The notes under the pieces: generated by a model | The model's input: only the letters and a program-made list of their open reading frames with translations | Told to the model about the DNA's origin: nothing | The model's database searches: none | Made by a program: the position numbers and the translations under genes | NCBI RefSeq assembly: GCF_015767675.1 | Contig: NZ_CP065217.1 | Span: 2,666,001 to 2,730,000, forward strand | Reading direction: 5' to 3' | DNA: 64,000 nucleotides | Origin: Vibrio navarrensis | GTDB taxonomy: Bacteria; Pseudomonadota; Gammaproteobacteria; Enterobacterales; Vibrionaceae | In this document: in pieces, positions 41,292 to 51,400 of the stretch | How the letters are laid out: each line of letters starts with the position of its first letter | Position numbering within the stretch: position 1 is the stretch's first letter

Positions 41292-42725
41292 ATGCTACGT
41301 CCCTGGCAAACGCAGTTATGGCTGGATAACAGCACAGGTAACACTATTCACGCCCGGCTGGTGAATAAGCTGATTGAGGACATCTTAACGGGCCGACTGG
41401 AAGCCGGAGCTTTGTTACCAGGTTCCCGCTCTTTAGCCACAGTGCTGGGGCTGAACCGAAAAACAGTGCAAATAGCCTATGACGAATTGATTGCGCAGGG
41501 CTGGCTTGTTACCCAAGCAAAACGCGGAACTTTTGTGTCCGATCGTCTACCCGAGCAACGTATGTCTGAACAATACCAGTACTTGCTTGCTGGCTCAGCC
41601 AAACCGGTCATCGACCATGCTGAGGCTGAGCCCCTTTCGGTAAAAGAGAACCCATCCTGCAATGATGGTATTCCGGATGCCCGTCTTATTCCTTATGAGC
41701 TGTTGGCGCGGGCGTACCGAAGGGCATTGATTGCTGCCAGCCGAAAGCAATATTTGGGCTATGGCGATCCACAGGGCACTATCGAATTGCGTCATGCCTT
41801 ACAACGGATGCTGATACAGGAACGCTATCTGAACCTTAGCTCCGCGCAAATTTGCACTGTGCGTGGTAGTCAGATGGCTATTTACCTGGCCTCCCGTGTA
41901 CTTAAGCCGTCCGATGGAGTGATGGTATTTGAAGAGCTGACTTATGCACCGGCATTGGCCGCTTTTGAAGAAGCTGGATTTACCATACTACGCTGCAAAA
42001 CAGATCAGCAGGGGCTGGATATTACGCATTTACAGCAACTAATCTCAGGCCGGAAAGTGGCTGCAATTTACACTACACCCCATCATCATTATCCAACCAC
42101 TGTCACTATGGTGATGGAGCGGCGTTTGCTGTTGCTGCAACTGTCGACCCAACATGATTTTTATATAGTGGAAGACGATTATGACCACGAGTTTCATTTT
42201 GACAGCAGGCCTATACCGCCGCTTGCCAGCTTGCCAGGGGCAGATCGGGTGCTGCATATAGGTTCTTTATCCAAGGTCTTTGCACCAGGTTTACGGATCG
42301 GTTATTTGGTTGCCAGTGCAGCGTTTGTCGAAAAAGTTGTACAACAAATTTTAATGATTGACCGTCAGGGCAATACTTTAACGGAGCTGGCTTTAGCAGA
42401 ACTACTCCAGTCGGGAGAAGTGAAACGTCACATTCGTAAATGTAAAAAAATCTATAAAACACGTCGGGATCACTGTGTTAATGAGCTTAAAAGGCTTTTT
42501 GGTGATAGAGTGCGTTTTCATATTCCGGCTGGAGGGCTGGCATTCTGGCTGGAGTTGGGTACTCAACCGCAGTTTGATTTGGCAGAGTTAGCCACAGAGC
42601 CGCACTTTTTTGTTGATAAACAACGATGCTTTGTCCGGTTTGGTTTTGGCTCCTTCACAGAGCAGGAAATAACAGCAGAGCTGACCCGCCTTGATTGGTT
42701 ACTGTTTCCTCGCTCCCATTCCTGA
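41292..42725 (+). CDS. MocR/GabR-type transcriptional regulator (GntR HTH plus aminotransferase-like domain)
   Basis: The start at 41292 (MLRPWQTQL) follows GGAGAATTAAG; the longer frame begins at a GTG at 41277. The 477 residues contain an N-terminal GntR winged helix (about 20-85: ILTGRLEAGALLPGSRSLA, LNRKTVQIAYDEL) and a fold-type I PLP domain (about 120-475) with TTPHHHYPTTVTM, VEDDYDHEF and the PLP-Lys motif GSLSKVFAPGLRIGY. It probably senses an amino-acid-like ligand and controls the divergent aldolase operon. The last few codons (about from 42717) lie in sequence homologous to an RHS gene, so the native C-terminus has been altered or ends at the junction. Confidence 0.88.
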   Translation: MLRPWQTQLWLDNSTGNTIHARLVNKLIEDILTGRLEAGALLPGSRSLATVLGLNRKTVQIAYDELIAQGWLVTQAKRGTFVSDRLPEQRMSEQYQYLLAGSAKPVIDHAEAEPLSVKENPSCNDGIPDARLIPYELLARAYRRALIAASRKQYLGYGDPQGTIELRHALQRMLIQERYLNLSSAQICTVRGSQMAIYLASRVLKPSDGVMVFEELTYAPALAAFEEAGFTILRCKTDQQGLDITHLQQLISGRKVAAIYTTPHHHYPTTVTMVMERRLLLLQLSTQHDFYIVEDDYDHEFHFDSRPIPPLASLPGADRVLHIGSLSKVFAPGLRIGYLVASAAFVEKVVQQILMIDRQGNTLTELALAELLQSGEVKRHIRKCKKIYKTRRDHCVNELKRLFGDRVRFHIPAGGLAFWLELGTQPQFDLAELATEPHFFVDKQRCFVRFGFGSFTEQEITAELTRLDWLLFPRSHS

Positions 42726-43490
42726 ACATAAGTTTAATTGGAAACAAATTGGCGTTGGTGTTGGTGTTGGCTTTATGACTGGTGGGGTGGGGATTACCGC
42801 TGCGGCCCCAAAAGCTGCGAGCCAACTGGGCCTTGCTGTAGTAAAGGCTGCAACGACCGAATTTGCCTCCGTGCCGATTTCCACCATCGCCGCCCTCTCC
42901 CAGCAACCTAATGCCAGCAAAGGGTTACAAATCGCTGGCAAAGTCCTCAACGGTGCATTCTCCATTTTGGGCTTGGCTTACGGTGTGCAAAATGTCGCAA
43001 GGATCGCAAAGGTCATCCGCAAAAGCGCGTTGTTTCGAGCTTTCGCCGCAAAAACTTTGCCAGCTATAACGTCACAAAAGGAGACTTCGATACACATAAA
43101 TCTCTCTCTCATGATCAAGTCGTTTTAAGGGGCATAAGTTCACTCTCTTCTATCGCCAGCACAACGTCATCCTTGGTGGCAGCCACACAAACGGAATTAG
43201 GAATGAACGCTGAAAAGAGCAATCTCGCATCAAAAATTCTGCATTTTACTGGTGCGGCAACTGGCTATTTAGGATCACAATCGCTGAAAGTGAGCCAACA
43301 GTTTCGATCTGATCCGATCGCTTTTAGCGCCAGTCGATTTTCTGATTTTCCCCACCTAGCCGGTTTGATTGGCTTACTCGCGACAGAGCCAGGCAGCGAT
43401 GAGGCAAGCTTTTTCAATACACTCACTTTACTCTTTATGGTCAATTCAACGGGGACATTAAAAGTGCAAAATCACCTAAAAGAGCGTTAG
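42717..43490 (+). pseudogene. 5'-truncated, frameshifted RHS-core/effector gene
   Basis: From PEHKFNWKQ onward this matches the second half of the 52305 protein (PEHKFDWKQ, VGFMTGGVGITAAAP versus VGFVTGGIGVAASAP, QPNASKGLQIAGKVL versus QPNASKGLQIAGQVL), and the 3' part matches its end (ATEPGSDE versus FTEPGSDE, VQNHLK). The Tat signal and RHS core are missing, cut at the junction with the MocR gene. The frame shifts near 43010-43045, after which KNFASYNVTKGDFD and DQVVLRGISSL are read. It is a third family member, now dead. Confidence 0.85.
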
Positions 43491-43520
43491 CCTGAAGCCT
43501 GATTCATCTTCGGTTTAATA

Positions 43521-43590
43521 AAACAGATCAATTGGTTTAATGAAACAGGTCAATAGAAACTGTTTCTATTGACCTGTTTTTGATCTGTTT
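43521..43590. terminator. Nested bidirectional terminator/cruciform
   Basis: AAACAGGTCAATAGAAAC and its exact reverse complement form an 18-bp near-perfect palindrome centred at 43561. Outside it AAACAGATCAA (43521-43531) pairs with TTGATCTGTTT (43580-43590). It separates the plus-strand RHS remnant from the convergent crystallin-like gene. Confidence 0.8.
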
Positions 43591-43615
43591 TGTGGAAAAT
43601 AGTGATTAAAGCTGC

Positions 43616-44074
43616 CTATTCCTCCGAGTTATCCTCTGGCATCTGAATTTTCACACTGGAAACCTTGCCCTTAAGTCCATTTTTTCTAAAATATTCTATC
43701 GATACACTGCCATTGAAATCATTCATTTCAAAATCGCCGACAATGTAGTTTTCAATAATATCTTCTTCAACGGTTATCACTGTATAATCATCGTTGGTTG
43801 AACTATTGGGATCATCGTATATAGTGATCACCGTGCCAAAAGGGATTTGACTCAATACTAATGAACTGGCTTCATCATTTTCACAACTGTAAGTATCCTT
43901 CTTAAAATTAATCGTTTCATTTTTTGCCACTATCGAACAAACAAGATCTTGCGTAGCATATTTACCCTCATAGAACTTCAGTGTGGGCTGAATCGGTTCT
44001 GCCTGAGTAGAGAATGAGCCAAGAAGTAGAATTGAACCAGCCAATTTCATTGCTATTTTACCGGAATATTTCAT
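43616..44074 (-). CDS. Secreted beta/gamma-crystallin-like protein 2
   Basis: This 152-residue protein starts at 44074 behind AGGACTGAACA and has a Sec signal (SFSTQA-EPIQ). The mature part has FYEGKYATQDLVCSIV, then NDEASS, an exact match to the crystallin Ca2+-binding pattern N/D-N/D-x-x-S/T-S, and ITIYDDPNSSTNDDYTVITV. It is a paralogue of the 29610 protein (shared YEG..QD.VC, NDEA, IYDDP..S.NDDY). Each paralogue lies next to an RHS locus. Function is unknown; Ca2+ binding is predicted from the motif only. Confidence 0.7.
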   Translation of the reverse strand: MKYSGKIAMKLAGSILLLGSFSTQAEPIQPTLKFYEGKYATQDLVCSIVAKNETINFKKDTYSCENDEASSLVLSQIPFGTVITIYDDPNSSTNDDYTVITVEEDIIENYIVGDFEMNDFNGSVSIEYFRKNGLKGKVSSVKIQMPEDNSEE

Positions 44075-44751
44075 TGTTCAGTCCTTTTATATATTAACAT
44101 ATTATATATTAAACTTGTGTTATAGACGCTCAGAAACATGCTAAATACGCTATTTAATGGATCCAATCAGAACTTAATTCCACTCATCACCTTTTAAGGT
44201 TACATCGCATATTTTCTGTTCATTGGTAAGGAAAATTTGCTTCTTCATCTTTTCATAATACAAAAAGAGCCATTTGGATATTAATAAACTCTCTCTATAT
44301 TAATTTAAAGTGTAATCGCTTGTGTTCATCATTTAGTGATAAAAGTTTCCCTAGCCGATTTAGATCATATCTAACTTCAAAAAAAATTACTGAAACAGAG
44401 TGTTTAAATTAATAATTTTTAAAACACCATGTTTCATTTAAATATAAAAACACAATATTAGTTATCTAACAAAAAATTAATGCAACTTATGAAACATTAA
44501 AGCTAAATCTAGACGATTCATCTGGTCGCAACAGTGTCGGCGATACACCTTATGTAGCTGCATGCATTAAGATAGAGAACAATTTAGTAGTCGCGAAAGA
44601 AGCGGTCCCGTTGATAGGAGCCGCTTTTACAAATAAGAATAGAAATAAGAAATCCCATTCTAAAAACTTCCATTCGATAGCCAACTTTTTACAAAATAAA
44701 CTCTTCACAGGGGTAAAATCTCTGAAAAATAAAAATCCAGTAGAGAAAATA
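44075..44751. other. AT-rich intergenic region; no supported gene
   Basis: These 677 bases contain the promoter region of the crystallin-like gene. A plus-strand open frame of about 108 codons (about 44473-44799) has protein-like composition (GDTPYVAACIKIENNLVV) but no start codon near its beginning, and its end overlaps the protease pseudogene. It may be the tail of a lost gene. No RNA gene or IS end is seen. Confidence 0.35.
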
Positions 44752-46803
44752 CTATTGAATTGGCTCAATCAATACTTGATTTTCCCCATCACCTTCTAAA
44801 GTTAGATAGAATGTTTTTTTATCTTCTGATAAAGAAGTTTTAATAAATAGTTGTTCAGGATTACCGCAAACACCATCTATATCTAAATGGCTATGGAATA
44901 TGCCTTTAGAAAAATCAATCACGTTTACTTCAAAAGTGCTTACATTATTATCACTATCAAAGCTTCTATCCCTATATATTATTGCATTTTCACCAGACCA
45001 ATAGAAATCAAATTCATTGCCAGAAGCTGTACTGAAATCACTACTATGGCATAGATCGATCTGCTGTAATGTACCTTTGTTTCCACTTCCATTTATAGTA
45101 TAAAAATAAGGCGACTTGGCTTCGTAATCTATCCTTACTATATCATTTTCTTTAGTGAAATAGAGATCTCGACCTGTAACACGGACTCGGTTGTATTCAT
45201 TCAGTCCTTGATAAGACTGGTTTTGAAAAATTATCTTTTCAATCTTGCTTGGATCAAAGTACTGATCAGCTTCCGCTAAGCCAATTTCAACAAAGAATGA
45301 CTTCCCTAATTTTCCAGGCTTTATTGATAATGCATCGACAAATGTATTAAGCTCTGGGTTTATATAGTCTACAGTATCGTTTAATTGAACATTATTTGGT
45401 TCAAAATCAATAATAGGCCGATGCATTAAGTGACCTTCTTTAGCCTTATAAAACAAATTCATGTTATTACTATCCCTCTGAAAATACAGGACATCACGAT
45501 TACTCGCAACATCGACCACTTCGTTGGGCGTATAATTCTTTGAACTACCATCCAGACCAATTGATACAACTCTAATTTCATCCGTTTCATTGTGAGTATC
45601 ATAAACGTATCCGCTCATACTATCACTATATCGAAAAACAAGTTTTGAATATGGCTGAAGTTGTTGCGTATCTTTTATATACGCATTATCGTTTTGTGAC
45701 TCTCCATATATAGTTAGTGGCATCTTATATTTCGTTGAATTAACTAAACTAAATGTATTTTCTAGGCAATAATTATCCCCACCAGTAGGAATTTCATTAT
45801 CTTTTAATACTCTATTATTTCCTTTGCATGTATTAAATGTATTCAAAAGGGGAATCGCTAAAAATGGGATAAAAGGTATTTGATCTTGATCTAGTTTTAG
45901 ACATTCTCTTTTAATTGCGTCCTCTATAGAGGATAATGTTGTATAGTTTATTATACCAGCATAGTATATTTCATCATCCTTATCACTAATCATTTTTTCA
46001 TCTTCAGGAATTTCTTTTACATTTACGCCTGATTCTAAAACGCCAATATAGGGTCAGAATTGATTTTGACTGTTTAAAATACCTATGGGTGAACCAGAAG
46101 ATGCTTCAGAAACCATCATTTTTGCATTGGCAATCGCAGAGATTTTGAATGGTTCGGAATAAGGCATAAAATAGGTAAAATAAGATATTCTCTGTGGCCA
46201 GCCTTTTGCGTGATGGATCGCGTAAGTAAAATTATGCGTGACATTGTCAAACTGATATCCCGACTCAGCCAGCATTTCCAACTGAGGTAGATCTTTTTTA
46301 TCCACTAAAAAAAGGGCAATATCTGCTGTCTCATCATTCCTCACTCCACCATCCACAACCAGTTCTCCTTTAATGTTACTTTTAAAATCGACCCGAGTGG
46401 TTGATGAAAAAAACAGAGAAGTGCTATCAACGGTATAGTGATCATCTTTGCCTAGGTAGTTAAAGTAGCCATCAAAGATGAATTCATTTTTTGTTAAGTC
46501 CTCAAATGAATGTCCTGATGTTATCGCACATAGCTTGTCATCATCGCGTTTTGTCCTGATAAAAAATGCCGTGTTACGATTGATTGATTGATCATCATCA
46601 TTTATATGAATAAAGAAGACAGACTTGCTCTGCAGAATTCGGTTGTCACTGCTCGAATTATCAACCTCAAGAAACGTGAAATAATCGGGATATGATCCCA
46701 ACGGATGATATGGCTCATTATGCTCAGACACTGCACTAAATGAAAAAATAAGGCTCAGTATTAATATCACTCTTTTTAAGCAATCACCTATGGTTTTTCT
46801 CAT
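44752..46803 (-). pseudogene. Secreted trypsin-like serine protease interrupted by one in-frame TGA
   Basis: The region is a single reading frame of 683 codons except for TGA at 46054-46056. Residues 1-26 form a Sec signal (SFSAVS-EHN). The triad is visible as His in CAITSGHSF (about 92), Asp in ETADIALFLVD (about 163) and Ser in EASSGSPIG (about 239). The stop comes 12 codons after the catalytic Ser (GILNSQNQF), and the same frame continues PYIGVLESGVNVKEIPEDEK into a C-terminal region of about 410 residues of unknown fold with several Cys. It is divergent from RHS cassette 2. It could be a recent nonsense mutation (TGG to TGA) or, less likely, a readthrough codon. Confidence 0.75.
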
Positions 46804-47154
46804 ATCATTTTCCCTCTTTTCAAATTTCTAACACATTATCCAGTAATATCTATCATATTGATTACTAAACACAAAATAGCACACGTAATTTTTATATATG
46901 CATTTTGTTCAACAATCAAACAGTTTCATTTAATTTATTTTGAAACATTGTGATTTTAAATATTGAATCATTATGTTTCTCACCAAAACTTTGATAGAAC
47001 ATTTTTTTTGCACTAACTTTCATTTTGTGAATACCTTATACCAACAATTAAATATTGATATATATGTCACTATTTAATTAAAGAAAGTTATTCATCTAGT
47101 GGCATTAATTATACTTATTTATGCTTATATGAATGGAATAAAGGAATAAATACT
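46804..47154. promoter_or_regulatory. Divergent promoter region between the protease and RHS cassette 2
   Basis: These 351 AT-rich bases lie between two outward-reading genes and must hold both promoters. I see no clear operator. AAGGAATAAATACT precedes the ATG at 47155. Confidence 0.4.
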
Positions 47155-48384
47155 ATGCTTACTTACCTCAATGACCCTAGCTCTACTACTCCTCATAAAT
47201 CCACTACCAAATGTGCATTACTTTTCTTTTCATTGGCTGTATCCAGTACTGTTTTTGCTGGTCCTCCTAATGAATATATAAAGAGCTTAACAGTCAATCG
47301 AATAGGACAAGGCCCTATCTATGGGAATGGCGTTATGACCGCTAAAATTTCTATTGGTTATGAAGTTGCCGATGGATTTTCCGCAACCCCTGACGGTACA
47401 GGATATAGGGTATACAACACAGATGATGCCTTAATTTTTAGTGGTTGGTTTACAGATGAGCATGATAATGGTTATCTTCATCAAATTTCAAGTTATAATA
47501 ATTACAGCCAAGAATACAGTCAAGAAAGCACGCGATCTTCTGACAATAAAGAATATCTGACTCGATATGTAGGAGCCGATAAATCCAATACTAGTGACAC
47601 CGTAGAGTTTTGTATTTATCAAAGCTTTAAAATTTATGACACCACAGGAGGACTTATAGATGAACACTACACAGTAAATACATGTGATAGTGGTAATGCA
47701 AATTCTATTGTCACGCTCACAAGTACACCCCCTTTATATCTTTCGAGACAAGACTTTTATTTTGAAAATCCGGTATTAGAGGACAATGGTAAAATTGTAA
47801 AAATTTACTCGCGCCCTCTTTTTCAAACCAGTAACTCACATCATGTAAAAGAAGTTAGATGGTGGTCTCCTGAGGTTTTTGATCAATATAATTCATTGCA
47901 TGAAAATTCAGCCATAATGGCAGACTATACCAAGATAAATAATAGTAGCACCGAAGCAGTCTATAACTATCTTGCTACATTTTTTATGGGAAAAGACACT
48001 CATTATAGATATATAGATGATACACTTTATGGCCAACCTTCAAAGGATGGAACAATCCCTTCATACTCTGGTAATAATTATGTAGGATCTTTTATTGTCG
48101 CAGACTTTTCTTATGATCAAGGCAGTCCAAGTAACACAATAAATAAATCTTATTTTATGAATAGAGATGCTGTCTGCGCGAAAGAAATATCAGGTATATA
48201 TATAGGTCAAACAATATGCACAAATGTCGCAAACCATCAACCATTGTATAGTGATTCCACTGGACGTTGGCCATCACAAAAAGCTTATTCACATAGCATA
48301 CTTAAAGTTATAGATGTTTATGGCACTATGAGCGATATATCATTTGGTTACGATGGTAATAGAATGGTTAATTTCTCAGAGTAA
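47155..48384 (+). CDS. Secreted beta-rich protein, first gene of RHS cassette 2
   Basis: This 409-residue protein has a Sec signal with a rather long N-region (CALLFFSLAVSSTVFA-GPP). The first mature segment (LTVNRIGQGPIYGNGVM) parallels that of the 28274 protein. Weak similarity runs on through beta-strand-rich sequence to CTNVANHQPLYSDSTGR and HSILKVIDVYGTMSDISFGY, where the partner has YGGCYFPPERNF and DQEIVILDKWGTQHRFKIS. The same relative position, 113 bases before an RHS shell gene, marks it as a component of the cassette. No enzymatic motif is seen. Confidence 0.7.
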   Translation: MLTYLNDPSSTTPHKSTTKCALLFFSLAVSSTVFAGPPNEYIKSLTVNRIGQGPIYGNGVMTAKISIGYEVADGFSATPDGTGYRVYNTDDALIFSGWFTDEHDNGYLHQISSYNNYSQEYSQESTRSSDNKEYLTRYVGADKSNTSDTVEFCIYQSFKIYDTTGGLIDEHYTVNTCDSGNANSIVTLTSTPPLYLSRQDFYFENPVLEDNGKIVKIYSRPLFQTSNSHHVKEVRWWSPEVFDQYNSLHENSAIMADYTKINNSSTEAVYNYLATFFMGKDTHYRYIDDTLYGQPSKDGTIPSYSGNNYVGSFIVADFSYDQGSPSNTINKSYFMNRDAVCAKEISGIYIGQTICTNVANHQPLYSDSTGRWPSQKAYSHSILKVIDVYGTMSDISFGYDGNRMVNFSE

Positions 48385-48497
48385 CCCATATAAAACGATT
48401 CAATTACCACAAGAACAAAAAGATAGCATTATACTTTGGTGTTGATTTTACGTCGTTTTCAACACCAAAAATGTTAACTTAACTTTCGAGAAACACC

Positions 48498-51400
48498 ATG
48501 AGCAATAATATTACAAGCAATGCCGACAACTTTTCAGATTATATATCCTCAGGGGTTGACCCAAGAACGGGAATGTACTCTATTAGTATTAATTTAGGAA
48601 CCTTCTCATCCTACCGAGGTGTAGGAGAAGATATTCCCATCGTATTAAATTACAGTGCAGCAAGTACACTTGATATTGGCTTTGGACGAGGCTGGAATAT
48701 TCCAATAAGCCGATTTGACAAAGAGAAGAATTTTCTTTCTCTCTCAACAGGCCAAGCATTTGAGGTCGAATGGAATCATCAACGCAATGAATATGACATT
48801 CCCTATCGTAAACTCAAAGATCTGCGCGTTTTTTATCTTGACGAGAGCGAAGAGATTCAGGTGGTCTACAAGGATGGTAAGCAAGAGTTTATCAGCTATA
48901 ACGAAGGGATCACCACAAGAGTCGTTTCTGCTAACGGGCTGGAAATTGGCTTTGAATACGGACAAAAAGATTTTCAGCAAGTGCTGTGGCACATCTACGA
49001 CAAAAATGCTGATCGCGAGTTGGAAATTGATTGGTGGACGAGTAAGTGGAAAACCGTAGTTACTCATAAGGTTCTTGGCACGGTTCGACAAACCATCGAA
49101 ATTGATAAAACAGGTAATGGGAATATCTATACTCGTTTGGATGCAATCCGTTTTCCCGGTATCGATTCTACAACTCACTTTGAATATCGCTACATTGGTG
49201 CTTGCAACTATGATGTGATTGAGCGAGTGGCTCACGCCAACGGCTTGGTCGAAGAGATGCTCTACTACGACCAAGGACACTATTTACCTCAAGATGCCCC
49301 CATAGACACGTTTCCTTATGTTCATCGGCATACCGTTTTCCCTGGAGAAAACCAACCACCGCAAATCACTGAATATGAGTTTTCTGATCAGAATTATTTG
49401 GGATTTTCTTCTGATCGCGCGTGGGTCGCCGGGGAAGATACTTTATTTAAAGCGCACCGAGACTACACCTATTCTTCAACAGAAACCATCAATGGCAGTA
49501 AATCGGTCACTCGTGAATACAATAAGTATCACTTGATGAACTCAGCAAGCTATTATGACGACGGCGATCTTTATAAAGAGGAAAGCTACACCTATTTTGC
49601 CGATCTCGATAAGGGAATAGAGAGCCAACCCGCCACATACAGTTTGGCAAAATCACAAACTACCACCCACTATTTTGCTGGGCAAAGCCGCAGTTTTACC
49701 AGCGAATATGACTATGATGAATACGCGAATCTTTTATCGGAAACTCAACCTGATGGTTCAAAAATGGTGCGTAGTTACTATCCCGCATCGGGTGAGGGTA
49801 CCAATTGCCCTGCCGAACCAAACGGCTTTGTCTCTCTAATAAAAACCGAGACCTTTACACCAAACAATGGCGATACAGCGCGTACAAAAGTTTTTACTTA
49901 TAGCTCCCTACCCAAGCTCGACGACCCGAATGGCTATTTTGTGTTGCTGGCTAGTCAATCCGATGAGAATCAAAGCGAGGATTTTGAATATTACAGCTAT
50001 GTCGGCAACCTTTATACCTACGGTTTGTTGAAGACGAAAACCCTCCGGTATAACGGTTATGAAACGTCGATCACTTGTCATTATGACTTTGGCGTTGACG
50101 GGATGACGAGTTCCGTATTAACTCGAAGCCACGATAATCTTGAGACGCTTGAAACGAAAACCCTCGACTACTTTTTCGGCGAACCAACCAAACATATTGA
50201 CGAACAAGGTATTGTCACACGCTTTAGCTATGACGTTTTAGGGAGAAAAGTAGCTGCGGTGACAGCCCCTGGCACACCTTTTGAAGCAAGCCAAACCATT
50301 ACCTATCATGTTGGTGATGGCGTCAATTCTATGATTCAAGTCGACACCAAAGGCAACGCTTTGCAAACGCGCTTTAATAATGCAGGCAAAGTGATTGAAG
50401 TATTGCAAACCCCTTACGGTGAGACACCATACACAGTGCAATCTTGTCTCTATGATGACTTCGGTTTATTGGTGTCCAAAACCGAAACCGATTGGCTGGA
50501 CGGCGTTGCACTGCCGCTAACGTCAACCTATCAGTATGATGTGAATGGCGAGATATCTTCAGTCACACATCCCGATGGCCGTAAAGAGCAGTTTACCCAA
50601 GATCCGGTGACGCTAACCACGCACTACCAACATGAGTCCGGTTTGAGCAACCAAACTCTGATGAGTGAATGGACTCAGTATGACCTATCGGGGCGTGAAA
50701 TAAACAAAAAAACCTATGATGCGTCAGGGGCCTTGCTGGCGAAAACCGATTATCACTACGATGGTTATGACAATCTGCTGACGGTTACCGATACGGAAGG
50801 CCGGGTGATAAAACACCGTTATGACCGTCTAGACAGGCTGGTTGAAACCACTCGTATCATTGACGGCCAGAACGTAACGGAAAACTATCACTACCCCGAC
50901 TTCACTCGATCTGATGTGCCTAGTGAGGTGCTCGTTGATGGAGCTAGCCAAGGCCAACAGACGTTTGATGGCTTAATGCGCTTAATGCAAAAAACCACTC
51001 TTAATGCTGGAACAACGCACTACTCTTATTCTGGTGTTTCTCCAGAACCAACATCGATTAACTTGGCCAGTGGCAGCCAACTGCACTTCACTAATAACTC
51101 TTATTTGCATGTCCCACTGACCATTTCAGTCTCTGGGCAAACTCAGTTAGATAGCGGTTTTAGCTACGACGCTCAAAGCGGCCTGCCTCTGAGTAATCAA
51201 AACTTATCTGGGACACGCTTAGTCTCTCGAGATTCATACAATCGCGTGCTTACGGAAACGATGCAAATTGACGGCGAAGAGAGAACGGCCAACTTTCGCT
51301 ATTCGCTACTGGGCAAACTTCTCAGCAGAACCGACTATTTTGGCAACACAACGGCTTTTTACTTCGATAATCTTGGCCGCCTCGCTCAGGCAGAAGAGGT

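Noticed and set aside
44473..44799. Plus-strand open frame of about 108 codons before the protease pseudogene
   Set aside because: It has no start codon near its beginning and its end overlaps the opposite gene. It may be a tail of a lost gene, but this cannot be supported.
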